Below are positions 56,866 to 64,000 of a DNA stretch of 64,000 bases, one piece after another. Every line of letters starts with the position of its first letter. Position 1 is the stretch's first letter. The position numbers and the translations under genes were made by a program. Source of the stretch: Kofleriaceae bacterium. Lineage in GTDB: Bacteria > Myxococcota_A > Polyangia > Haliangiales > Haliangiaceae. The stretch covers positions 1-64,000 of the forward strand of contig JACKDR010000032.1 in assembly GCA_020633495.1 (NCBI GenBank), written 5' to 3'. The notes beneath the pieces were generated by a model that made no database searches, had not been told where the DNA came from, and saw only the letters and a list, made by a program, of their open reading frames with translations.

Positions 56866-58326
56866 ATGGAAGGCCGCGCCAAGGTCACGAAGGAGGTCCT
56901 CTGCGAGGAGGCCCGCTTCATCCTCGCCAACGTCATGGCGGAGGCGCGCTATGGCCGCCAGAACCGCTACGAGGACATCCGCCGGGTCTGCGAGGGCGCG
57001 GTCTCGATCCCGTTCCAGGAGTACATCACCTTCCTCGAGAAGGCCGGCTACCTGCGCCAGGACCGCGGCTCCGACTCGCTCGAGGTCACGCCCGAGGGCG
57101 AGCTGGTGGTCAACGGCGGCAACCTCGCCGACTTCACCGAGCGCGCGGTCTCCCACTTCAAGAAGCTGCGCCAGAGCCGGTCGGCGCCGTCGGCGATGCT
57201 CGGCACCAACTCGGGCGTGGTGGCGTCGACCCTCGGGTCGCAGACCTCGGGGTCGGTGTCGAGCCGGCTGCCCGAGTCGCGCCGCGAGTCCGTCAAGGTC
57301 CAGACCTCCGGAGGCCGCTCCTCCGCCATGGTCGGCGGGGAGATCCAGAGCATGAGCTCCGAGATGATCGACAGCCGCTACGAGAAGCTCGCCGTGATCG
57401 GCTCGGGCGGCATCGGCACGGTGTACCGGGCCCGCCAGGTCCCGCTCAACCGCGAGGTCGCGCTCAAGGAGATCCGCGACCTGTTCGGCTTCTTCAGCGA
57501 GGACCAGCGCGGCGAGATCGTGCGGCGCTTCACCGACGTCGTGCGCGCCGCCGCCAACCTGGCGCACCCCGACATCCTGCCGATCCACGACGTCAACCTC
57601 GACCGCGAGTTCCCGTACATGGTCGTCGAGCTGGCGCCCAACGGCTCGGCGCGCCGGCTGATCAACGACGCCGAGGAGATCCCGGTCGCGCTCGCGCTCA
57701 AGTACCTGCTGCAGACGCTGCACGCGCTGCGCGCCGCGCACCAGCAGCGGGTCTACCACCGCGGCCTCAAGCCCGAGCAGCTGCTGATCGACGCCTTCGG
57801 CAACGTCAAGGTGTCGGACTTCGGGTTCACCCGGATCGTCGAGCGCGACCACGCGGTGATCCGCCAGGTCTACGTCGGCATGGGCAACGTCGCGTACATG
57901 GCGCCGGAGCTGTACACCGACGCGGTCGCGGCCGGCGCCCAGGCCGACATCTACGCGCTCGGCATCATCTTCTACGAGCTCTTGACCCGGAAGCTGCCGG
58001 GGCGGCGGTCGCCGATGCCGTCGCAGATCAACGCCGCGCTGCCCCACGGCATCGACGACATCTTCGACCGCATGACCCGCGACTCGCGCGCCGAGCGCTA
58101 CACCTCGGTCGACGACATCCTCGACGACATCGACAAGCTCGAGGGCCTCGGCGAGATCCTCGACCAGCAGACCCAGGTGCTGGTCCAGGAGAACCCGCTG
58201 GCGCACATCAAGTTCCGCGAGGGCGCCGAGGATCCGCTGCCGCCGGTCGAGGAGGAGTCGGACGCCGGCTCCAAGGCGCCGCAGCACCGGCCGTACTCGT
58301 TCCAGCAGCGCAAGAAGAAGACCTGA
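56866..58326 (+). CDS. Serine/threonine-kinase-fold protein lacking the catalytic Asp (pseudokinase)
   Basis: 486 residues. A winged-helix-like domain (about 8-85: EEARFILANVMAEARYGRQN, FLEKAGYLRQD) is followed by a Ser-rich linker and a kinase domain from 172. Gly loop GSGGIGTVY (179-187), VALK with Lys201, then HRG: His298-Arg299-Gly300 replaces HRD, and Gln305 the Asn of KPxN. DFG is intact at 318-320, and GNVAYMAPE ends the activation segment. Loss of the catalytic Asp predicts little or no phosphotransfer although nucleotide binding may remain, so it is best called a pseudokinase. The Ser/Thr PPP phosphatase gene follows convergently. The C-terminus is Glu/Lys rich. Confidence 0.87.
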   Translation: MEGRAKVTKEVLCEEARFILANVMAEARYGRQNRYEDIRRVCEGAVSIPFQEYITFLEKAGYLRQDRGSDSLEVTPEGELVVNGGNLADFTERAVSHFKKLRQSRSAPSAMLGTNSGVVASTLGSQTSGSVSSRLPESRRESVKVQTSGGRSSAMVGGEIQSMSSEMIDSRYEKLAVIGSGGIGTVYRARQVPLNREVALKEIRDLFGFFSEDQRGEIVRRFTDVVRAAANLAHPDILPIHDVNLDREFPYMVVELAPNGSARRLINDAEEIPVALALKYLLQTLHALRAAHQQRVYHRGLKPEQLLIDAFGNVKVSDFGFTRIVERDHAVIRQVYVGMGNVAYMAPELYTDAVAAGAQADIYALGIIFYELLTRKLPGRRSPMPSQINAALPHGIDDIFDRMTRDSRAERYTSVDDILDDIDKLEGLGEILDQQTQVLVQENPLAHIKFREGAEDPLPPVEEESDAGSKAPQHRPYSFQQRKKKT

Positions 58327-58330
58327 CGGC

Positions 58331-58352
58331 GCGGCCGCGCCCGCGCGGCCGC
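58331..58352. terminator. Bidirectional hairpin between convergent genes
   Basis: GCGGCCGCGC / GCGCGGCCGC separated by two bases; it covers the last base of the phosphatase stop codon on the minus strand. No T-run, so a hairpin-only terminator is inferred. Confidence 0.45.
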
Positions 58353-59101
58353 TACCGCGAGTCGTAGATCGTCCCGGCCGGCAGCTCGACGGCCGACAGC
58401 CAGCCGCCGCGGCCGGCCCCGGTGTCGAGGCCCCACAGCGGGCCGCGGCGCCACACCCCGGCGCGCGCCGGGTCGTGCGGCGGCAGCTCGGTCACCGGCG
58501 TGTGGCCGAAGACCACCGGCTTGCCGGCGTACTCGGTGAAGAAGTCCTGCTCGCGCATCCACAGGAGCGGCCGCTCGGCGCCGTCGCGCGGGTGCTTCCA
58601 GGCCGCGCCCTCGCCGTCGAGGCCGGCGTGGACGTAGATCGCGTGGTCGTCCTCGTACCAGAGCGCGAGCCGCGCCATCCACGCCTGCACCGCGACCGGC
58701 AGCCAGCCCTCGAGCTCGAACAGGTCCTTGGCCTCGTCCATGGTCAGCTCGGCGCCGGGCACGACGACCCGATCGGTGAACGACCGGAACGTCTCGGCGA
58801 CGCCGTTGGACCGGGCCAGGAAGAAGCCGACCTCGAGCTCGCGCTTGCCGTCGGCGCCCGGGGTCAGCGACCGCAGGTAGGCGTCCTCGTGGTTGCCGCG
58901 CAGCAGCACGACCTTGCCGGCGGTCTCCTCGGGGAGCCGGCGCAGGCGGTCGACGACGCCGCGGGCGTCGGGGCCGCGGTCGACGTAGTCGCCGAGCAGG
59001 ACCAGCGTGTCGTCGGGCGCGACGAACGGCAGGCGGTCGAGGACGCGCTCGAGCATCGCGCGCTCGCCGTGGATGTCGCCGATGACGAAGGTCCTGCCCA
59101 T
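58352..59101 (-). CDS. PPP-family serine/threonine protein phosphatase
   Basis: 249 residues. Calcineurin-like metal-site motifs: GDIHG (8-12), LLGDYVDRGPD and LLRGNHEDAYL, then YVHAGLDGEGA and VVFGHTPVTELPP with the late His. This order is that of bacterial PPP phosphatases such as lambda phosphatase and PrpA/PphA. It faces the pseudokinase gene, and both stop codons are 26 bp apart, so a phosphoswitch pair is attractive but not demonstrated. TAGATT lies 7 bp before its ATG. Confidence 0.92.
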   Translation of the reverse strand: MGRTFVIGDIHGERAMLERVLDRLPFVAPDDTLVLLGDYVDRGPDARGVVDRLRRLPEETAGKVVLLRGNHEDAYLRSLTPGADGKRELEVGFFLARSNGVAETFRSFTDRVVVPGAELTMDEAKDLFELEGWLPVAVQAWMARLALWYEDDHAIYVHAGLDGEGAAWKHPRDGAERPLLWMREQDFFTEYAGKPVVFGHTPVTELPPHDPARAGVWRRGPLWGLDTGAGRGGWLSAVELPAGTIYDSR

Positions 59102-59108
59102 CGTGTCG

Positions 59109-59114
59109 AATCTA
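59109..59114 (-). promoter_or_regulatory. -10-like box TAGATT, leaderless start for PPP phosphatase
   Basis: Read on the minus strand, TAGATT ends 7 bp before ATG 59101 with no ribosome site between. Confidence 0.45.
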
Positions 59115-59150
59115 GGGCCGCGCCCGGGGCCGAGGCCAGCGGCGCCCCGC

Positions 59151-60374
59151 TCATTCCGCGGCGCCGTGGATGCCGAGGGCGCGCAGGTGCGCGGCGAGGC
59201 GGCGGGCGTCGTCGAGCCGGTTGTAGACGTGCGCCGAGACCCGCAGGTAGATCTGGTCGAGGCGCGGCCACGGCGCGATCGCGACCTCCCAGCCGGCCTC
59301 GAGCAGCCCGCGCTCGAGGTCGCGCGGCGCCACGCCGGCCGGCGGCGCGATCGGCAGCGACGCCATCATGCCGAGCATCGCGTCGGGCGCCGCGGGCGCG
59401 CCGCCGAGGGCGTCGAGCAGGACGTCGCGCATCGCGATCGCGAGGCGGTGGCCGCGGGCCCGGACCGCCGGCCAGCCGCCGCCGATCGCGGCGATCGCGG
59501 CGATCGCCGCCGGCGCGCTGAGGTACGGCGTCGGGTCGTGGGTGCCGGTCCAGTCGTGCTCGGCGTGGAAGCGCCGCGGATCGTCGACGGCCAGCGCGGC
59601 GCCGTGGCTGGTCACCAGCGGCCGGATCCGCCGGCGCAGGTCGTCGCGGACCCACAGGAGCGCGCACGCCTTGGGCGCGCACGCCCACTTGTGCAGGTTG
59701 CCGACGTAGGCCGCGACCCCGGCGGCGGCCAGCGCCGCGACGTCGAGGTCGAGCATGCCCGGGGCGTGGGCGCCGTCGACGACGACGTGGACGCCGCGCG
59801 GCGCCAGCGCCCGCGCGATCGCGGCGACGTCGAGGATCAGCGCGGTCGGGCTGGTGACGTGATCGAGCAGGACGACCCGGGTCTCCGGGGTGCACGCGGC
59901 GACGATCGCGTCGACGTGCTGGGCCGGGTCGCGGACCGGGAACGCGACGTGGGCGGTGACGACGCGGCCGCCGCGGCGCGCGACCAGGCGCTCGAGGCCG
60001 TGGCGGCACGCCGCGTAGCCGTGATCGATCGTGACGACCTCGTCGCCGTCGCCGACCAGGCCGTCGAGCGCGGTCGCGACCCCGGCGGTGGCGTTGGCCA
60101 CGAAGACCAGCCCGGCCGGGTCGGCGCCGACGAAGCCGGCGACCTCGGCGCGGGCGTCGTCGAGCGCGGGCTGGCCGTCGAGGACGAAGAACCGCATGGT
60201 CGCGGCCTCGAGGCGGGCGCGCCACGCGGCCTGGACGTCGAGGGCGGCGCGCGGGCAGGCGCCGAACGACCCGTGGTTGAGGTGGACGACCGCCGGATCG
60301 AGGACGAAGGCGTCGGCGGCGGCGACCGCGTGGTCGAGATCGTCGGGCGCGGCGTCGGGCGGCGAGGGGGTCAT
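59151..60374 (-). CDS. Aminotransferase class V, isopenicillin N epimerase-like
   Basis: 407 residues. PLP fold-type I: VVHLNHGSFGACPRAALD near the N-terminus (start of epimerase-like/cysteine desulfurase-like enzymes), ANATAGVATALDG (cofactor phosphate), Asp200 in VVVDGAHAPG and the PLP Lys229 in GNLHKW. The C-terminal YLRVSAHVYNRLDDARRLA matches the epimerase-like branch. Substrate unknown: racemase, desulfurase-like or kynureninase-like activity can all be found in this family. The ADP-ribosylglycohydrolase lies upstream with a 19-bp gap, so they may share an mRNA. Confidence 0.9.
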   Translation of the reverse strand: MTPSPPDAAPDDLDHAVAAADAFVLDPAVVHLNHGSFGACPRAALDVQAAWRARLEAATMRFFVLDGQPALDDARAEVAGFVGADPAGLVFVANATAGVATALDGLVGDGDEVVTIDHGYAACRHGLERLVARRGGRVVTAHVAFPVRDPAQHVDAIVAACTPETRVVLLDHVTSPTALILDVAAIARALAPRGVHVVVDGAHAPGMLDLDVAALAAAGVAAYVGNLHKWACAPKACALLWVRDDLRRRIRPLVTSHGAALAVDDPRRFHAEHDWTGTHDPTPYLSAPAAIAAIAAIGGGWPAVRARGHRLAIAMRDVLLDALGGAPAAPDAMLGMMASLPIAPPAGVAPRDLERGLLEAGWEVAIAPWPRLDQIYLRVSAHVYNRLDDARRLAAHLRALGIHGAAE

Positions 60375-60393
60375 GGCGGGCTCCAGGCGCGGC

Positions 60394-61425
60394 TCACGGC
60401 ACCAGCGCCAGCAGCGCGCGCGGGTGGTAGGTGGTGCCCAGCGGCGAGCGATCGCCGGCGAGGGCGCCGACGACGCGGTCGCGCCACGCCGCCGGGATCG
60501 CGTCCTCGCCCGCGGCGGCGCCGAGCAGGGCGCCGACGATCGCGCCGTTGGTGTCGGCGTCGCCGCCGCGGTTGACGACGTCGACGACGGCGTCGCGCCA
60601 CGGCGTGCCGCGGCGCAGGTGCCAGCAGGCCAGGCGCAGCGCGACCCGGACGAAGCCGGCGGTGCGCTGCAGGTGGATCGCGGCGCCGTGGACGTCGGGG
60701 GTGGCGTCGACCGCGAGGTCGGCGGCGATCGCGGCGCGGGCGGCGTCGACCGCCGCGGCGTCGTCGGGCAGGGCGGCGGCGACGTGGGGCGGCGGCGGCG
60801 AGCGCGCGGCCTGGCTGGCGTCGAACAGCGCCGCGAGCGGCGCTGGCGGCTCGGCCACCGCGGCGGCGATCATCGCGGTGTACGCGGCGCACGCCAGCTG
60901 GCAGCGCGGGTCGGCGTGGGTGATCGCCGACTCGGCGCACGCCGCGGCGACCAGCGCCGCCGGGCGGTCGGCGTACGCCACCGCGAGCGGCGCCGCGCGC
61001 ATGAGCGAGCCGTTGCCGGCGGGCTGGCGATCGCGGGCGCGCCACTCCTGCAGCCCGGCGGCGGCGGCGGCGCCGCCGCGGGCGATCCGGTCGAGGGCGC
61101 CGGCGGTCTGGCCGCCGATGTCGAAGGTGTGGTGGCGCCACGCGACGTAGCGGGCGGCGACGTCGTCGACGTCGAGGACGCCGGCGTGGTCGAGCAGGCT
61201 CTGCGCCAGGCACGTCGCCATGTGGGTGTCGTCGGTGACCTGGCCGGCGGCGAGGTGGAACGGGCCGCCGCCGGTGACGTCGACGTGCGGCCCGGTCGCG
61301 AGCGTCGGGTACGACGGCGCGTCGCGGGTCGCGAACTCGAGCGTGGTGCCGAGGGCGTCGCCGACGGCGAGGCCGAGCAGGGCGCCGCGGGCGCGGTCGC
61401 GGCGGACGTGGGGCTGCCAGGGCAC
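60394..61425 (-). CDS. ADP-ribosylglycohydrolase family protein
   Basis: 343 residues from GTG 61425; longer in-frame starts enter non-conserved sequence. DraG-type dinuclear magnesium site: DDTHM (65-69) and the C-terminal RGGDADTNGAIVGALLGA. The N-terminal RARGALLGLAVGDALGTTLEF is the family start. Enzymes of this family remove ADP-ribose from Arg (DraG), DNA or other targets, or cleave ADP-ribosyl compounds. No ADP-ribosyltransferase is adjacent. It is divergent to the DUF4011 helicase with 156 bp between. Confidence 0.92.
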   Translation of the reverse strand: MPWQPHVRRDRARGALLGLAVGDALGTTLEFATRDAPSYPTLATGPHVDVTGGGPFHLAAGQVTDDTHMATCLAQSLLDHAGVLDVDDVAARYVAWRHHTFDIGGQTAGALDRIARGGAAAAAGLQEWRARDRQPAGNGSLMRAAPLAVAYADRPAALVAAACAESAITHADPRCQLACAAYTAMIAAAVAEPPAPLAALFDASQAARSPPPPHVAAALPDDAAAVDAARAAIAADLAVDATPDVHGAAIHLQRTAGFVRVALRLACWHLRRGTPWRDAVVDVVNRGGDADTNGAIVGALLGAAAGEDAIPAAWRDRVVGALAGDRSPLGTTYHPRALLALVP

Positions 61426-61430
61426 GCCCC

Positions 61431-61436
61431 ATGGTA
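61431..61436 (-). promoter_or_regulatory. -10-like box TACCAT, leaderless start
   Basis: On the minus strand TACCAT ends 5 bp before GTG 61425 and supports that start over longer ones. Confidence 0.35.
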
Positions 61437-61569
61437 GCCGGCCGCGCCACCCGGGTGCGGCCGCGCGCGGGAAGGATCCGGGGCCGCGGCGCGTTGGGGG
61501 GCGATGCCCCGGGATCGCCTCGACGGCCTCGAATCCGCCCCTGGCGCCGCGTCGGTGAGCCCGCTGGAC

Positions 61570-61575
61570 TACAGT
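61570..61575 (+). promoter_or_regulatory. -10-like box TACAGT, leaderless start for the helicase
   Basis: TACAGT ends 6 bp before GTG 61582, as at 4831. The 61426-61581 gap holds nothing else certain. Confidence 0.45.
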
Positions 61576-61581
61576 CGAGCC

Positions 61582-64000
61582 GTGTCCACCGCGCCCAGCG
61601 ACGACCCCGCCGCCGACCGCGCGGCGTCGCGGCTCGACCGCTGGCGCCGCTCGCTGCTCGACCTGACCCTGCGCAACCGCCTGCTCGACGCCCGCGACGG
61701 CCGCCAGTCGCTGGCCCTCGCCGGGGTCGATGCGGTCGCGCTGGCCGGCGTCCTCGACGGCGGCGCCGAGCTGGCCCTCGACGCCTACGCCGCGCCCGAC
61801 GCCGCGCGGGTCGGCGGCGCCGAGCGCGCCACCGAGGCCACGGTCCACGCCGCCGCCGAGGCGCTGGCGGCGCGCCGGCTGCTGGTGCCGACCAGCGACG
61901 TCGAGCTCGACCGGAGCCTGCTGGCGATGGCGCGGTCGGCGCGCGAGAGCCTCGAGGAGGGCGGGGCGCGCAGCCTATGGATCGCGCTCGGCCTGCTGCG
62001 CTGGCGGGAGGACGGCGACGTCGACGGCGCCGCGCCGCGGCTGCGCCACGCGCCGCTGGCGCTGTGGCCGGTGGAGCTGCGCCGCGGCTCGGCCGGCGAG
62101 CGCTACCGGCTGCGGCCCGCCGACGACGAGCCCCGGCTCAACGACACGCTGATCGAGAAGCTGCGCATCGATCTCGGCGCCGTGGTCGCGCCGCCGCGCG
62201 CCGACGACGGCGAGCTCGACCTCGACGCCGTGATGGCGGCGTTCGCCGCCGCGGTCGCGGGGCGCCCTGGCTGGGAGGTCGTGCCGGCGGCGCGCCTCGG
62301 CGTCTTCGCGTTCGCCAAGTTCGGCATGTGGACCGATCTCGCCGAGCGCGCGGCGACGCTGCTCGAGGCGCCGCTGGTCCGGCACCTGGCGTGCTCGACC
62401 GGCGAGGCCTTCGTCGACGACGGCCCCGCGCTCGCCGAGCTCGCCGACCCGACGACGCTCGACGACGCGATGCCGCCGGTCGAGGTCTTCGCGCCGCTGG
62501 ACGCCGACGCCACCCAGCTCGCCGCGGTGCGCGCCGCCGAGCACGGCAAGACGTTCGTGTTGCAGGGCCCGCCCGGCACCGGCAAGTCGCAGACGATCTC
62601 GAACCTGATCGCGCAGTGCCTGGCGCGCGGCCAGACCGTGCTGTTCGTGTCCGAGAAGATGGCGGCGCTCGAGGTCGTGCACCGCCGCCTCACCGGCGCC
62701 GGCCTCGGCGACTTCTGCCTCGAGCTGCACTCGCACAAGGCCCGCAAGCGCGAGGTCATCGAGGATCTCGGGCGCGTCCTCGAGCGGGCGTGGCGACCGG
62801 GCGGGCTGTCCGGCGACGGCGGCCGGCTGGCCGCGGCGCGCGCCGCCACCGACGGCCACGTCCGCGCGATGCACGCGCCGTCGCCGCTGGGCCTGACCGT
62901 GTTCGACGCCCTGGCCCGGCTGGTCGCGCTGCGCGACGCGCCGCGCCTGGCGCTGGGCCCGGTGACCGACATCGGCGACGCCGCCTGGCTGGCGACCCGG
63001 CGCGACGCCCTGGCCCGCTACGCCGCGGCCGCCACCGAGATCGGCGGCGGCGGCGACGCCGGCGCGGCGGCTGGCGCCCCGGCCGGCGCCCCGGCCGGCG
63101 CGGCGGCGGCCGCGCCCCGGCCGGCGCGGCGATGTCCGCGCCCGGCGCGCACCCGTGGTCGGACTCGACGCTCGCGGAGTGGCAGCTCGCCAGCGGCGAC
63201 GCGGTCGCCGCCGCGCTCGCCGAGCTGGCCGGCGCGGTCGCCGCCCTCGACGACGCGCTGGCCGCGACCGCCGCGGCGGTGCCGGGCTGCGCCCGACCTG
63301 TCGCGCCGACGTCGCCGCGCTGGTCGGCCTCGCCGAGGTCGCGGCGCGGTCGCCGTACCCGGGCGCCGAGCTGGTCGCGGTGGCGTCGACGGGCGCCGCC
63401 GCCGGCGACGCCGTCGCCGACAAGATCGCGCGGGTGAAGGCGCGCGCCGCCGGCGTCGACGTCGGGCCCGACGGCGGCGGCGACCTGGCGGCGATCGGCG
63501 CGCCCGGCACCGCGCTCGAGCTGCGGGCGGTGCCCGCGATCCGCGGACCTGGCTGGTCATGGCGCGGCGCCGCCGCGAGCTGCGCGCCGAGCTCGACGCT
63601 GCTGGCGCGACGAGCTACTCGATCCGGCGGCGGTGGGCGACGGCGAGCTCACCGAGCTGGCGGCGCGGTTCCGGCGCTGGGGCCGGCGGTTCTGGCTGTG
63701 GCGGTGGCTGGCGCTGCGCGGCGGCCCGGGCCTGGCTGCGCCGGTTCTGCGACGGCCGCCTGCCCGGCGACGCCGCCACCGCGACCGACCTCGACGCCGC
63801 GCTGGTGGTGCGGCGGTGCGCCTGCCTGCTCGAGGAGGCGCGCCCGGCGGCGCGGCGCTGGATGGGCGCGATGGCGCCCGCCGACGGCGGCGGCGACGAG
63901 GGCGCTGATCTCGACGCCGTCGACGGCGCGCTCGACTGGGCCGGCGAGCTGCGCGCCGCGTTCGACCGCATCGCCGGGCGACCGCGGCCGGCGACGCCCG
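61582..64000 (+). CDS. DUF4011-domain superfamily 1 helicase, partial and frameshifted near its end
   Basis: Runs from GTG 61582 off the right edge; open in one frame to at least 63110. DUF4011 N-terminal motif RWRRSLLDLTLRNRLLDAR at about 23; then a helicase core with Walker A GPPGTGKS (329-336) and QTVLFVSEKMAALEVVHRRL, typical of UvrD/DNA2-like SF1 helicases. From about 63110 the coding signal moves between frames (for example WSDSTLAEWQLASGDAVAAA, then VAALVGLAEVAARSPYPGAELV, then LRRFCDGRLPGDAATATDLD), at least four shifts before 64000. Family members have 1500 or more residues. They occur in mobile defence-like loci and near restriction systems, but nothing here proves such a role. Confidence 0.75.
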   Translation, partial: MSTAPSDDPAADRAASRLDRWRRSLLDLTLRNRLLDARDGRQSLALAGVDAVALAGVLDGGAELALDAYAAPDAARVGGAERATEATVHAAAEALAARRLLVPTSDVELDRSLLAMARSARESLEEGGARSLWIALGLLRWREDGDVDGAAPRLRHAPLALWPVELRRGSAGERYRLRPADDEPRLNDTLIEKLRIDLGAVVAPPRADDGELDLDAVMAAFAAAVAGRPGWEVVPAARLGVFAFAKFGMWTDLAERAATLLEAPLVRHLACSTGEAFVDDGPALAELADPTTLDDAMPPVEVFAPLDADATQLAAVRAAEHGKTFVLQGPPGTGKSQTISNLIAQCLARGQTVLFVSEKMAALEVVHRRLTGAGLGDFCLELHSHKARKREVIEDLGRVLERAWRPGGLSGDGGRLAAARAATDGHVRAMHAPSPLGLTVFDALARLVALRDAPRLALGPVTDIGDAAWLATRRDALARYAAAATEIGGGGDAGAAAGAPAGAPAGAAAAAPRPARRCPRPARTRGRTRRSRSGSSPAATRSPPRSPSWPARSPPSTTRWPRPPRRCRAAPDLSRRRRRAGRPRRGRGAVAVPGRRAGRGGVDGRRRRRRRRRQDRAGEGARRRRRRRARRRRRPGGDRRARHRARAAGGARDPRTWLVMARRRRELRAELDAAGATSYSIRRRWATASSPSWRRGSGAGAGGSGCGGGWRCAAARAWLRRFCDGRLPGDAATATDLDAALVVRRCACLLEEARPAARRWMGAMAPADGGGDEGADLDAVDGALDWAGELRAAFDRIAGRPRPATP

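Overview
The window is very GC-rich, densely coded chromosomal DNA with strong GC3 bias. Gene content points to a Myxococcota-type deltaproteobacterium, probably of the Haliangium/Kofleriaceae kind. The markers are a GltJ/AgmX-like gliding-type protein (30.4 kb), lipoproteins with MopE-type Asp/Cys repeats or Pro-Pro-Asp-Ala tails, a kinase-fold protein with a winged-helix N-terminus, and many orphan lipoproteins. The taxon is inferred from content, not from a marker gene. No rRNA, tRNA, CRISPR array, insertion sequence or prophage was seen.

Layout. 0-3 kb: PEGA-domain tail, AI-2E-type permease, two lipoproteins. 3-8.4 kb: peptide-uptake locus with two family-5 solute-binding proteins and DppB/DppC permeases; the second binding protein and both permeases are split by many apparent frameshifts. 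8.4-12.2 kb: a tandem pair of polytopic paralogues, the first broken by an in-frame amber codon, and an unknown cytosolic protein. 12.2-16.9 kb: a MalK-E-F-G sugar ABC operon on the minus strand, each gene overlapping the next by 4 bp. 17-20.7 kb: a GGAGGC-rich low-complexity block, a cardiolipin-synthase-like protein, a TetR regulator, a secreted protein and a glutathione transferase. 20.7-30 kb: a GGGCAC hexamer array, PPC-domain lipoprotein, App1-like HAD phosphatase, PlsX, an acyl-CoA mutase with isobutyryl-CoA mutase specificity residues, Nif3-like protein, HisZ (frameshifted) and PurA. 30-35.4 kb: a second hexamer array, the GltJ/AgmX-like protein and secreted proteins. 35.4-43.2 kb: a Mla/MCE-type lipid transport locus with two MCE proteins, two permeases and two ATPases around a response-regulator/histidine kinase. 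43.2-46.5 kb: threonine aldolase, a lysylphosphatidylglycerol-synthase-type membrane protein and a CpsB-type phosphatase. 46.7-47.7 kb: a membrane coiled-coil protein whose 3' end lies in a 30-bp tandem repeat. 47.8-53.4 kb: a six-gene overlapping operon for CoA-linked catabolism. 53.4-61.4 kb: small membrane proteins, an ExbD-like protein, DUF507, NUDIX, a pseudokinase facing a PPP phosphatase, a class V aminotransferase and an ADP-ribosylglycohydrolase. 61.6 kb to the end: a DUF4011-type superfamily 1 helicase that leaves the window and is frameshifted near its end.

How genes may work together. Envelope lipid handling recurs: PlsX, App1-like phosphatase, cardiolipin-synthase-like protein and the double Mla locus. 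The most unusual link is between two proteins 16 kb apart. The GltJ/AgmX-like protein and the coiled-coil protein share ENSVLFSL on the cytoplasmic side of their membrane segment and an ECL..P..C motif on the other side, which suggests a common envelope-spanning complex. The two MlaF ATPases carry non-canonical residues that would fall in the same composite site of a heterodimer.

Two window-wide patterns matter for reading the annotation. Many genes have a TAnnnT box ending 6-8 bp before the start codon with no Shine-Dalgarno sequence, as expected for leaderless mRNAs; this moves some starts. Frameshifts cluster in GCG/GGC-rich stretches (4.9-8.4, 27.9-28.5, 40.4, 63.1-64 kb), so assembly indels are as likely as real gene decay there.
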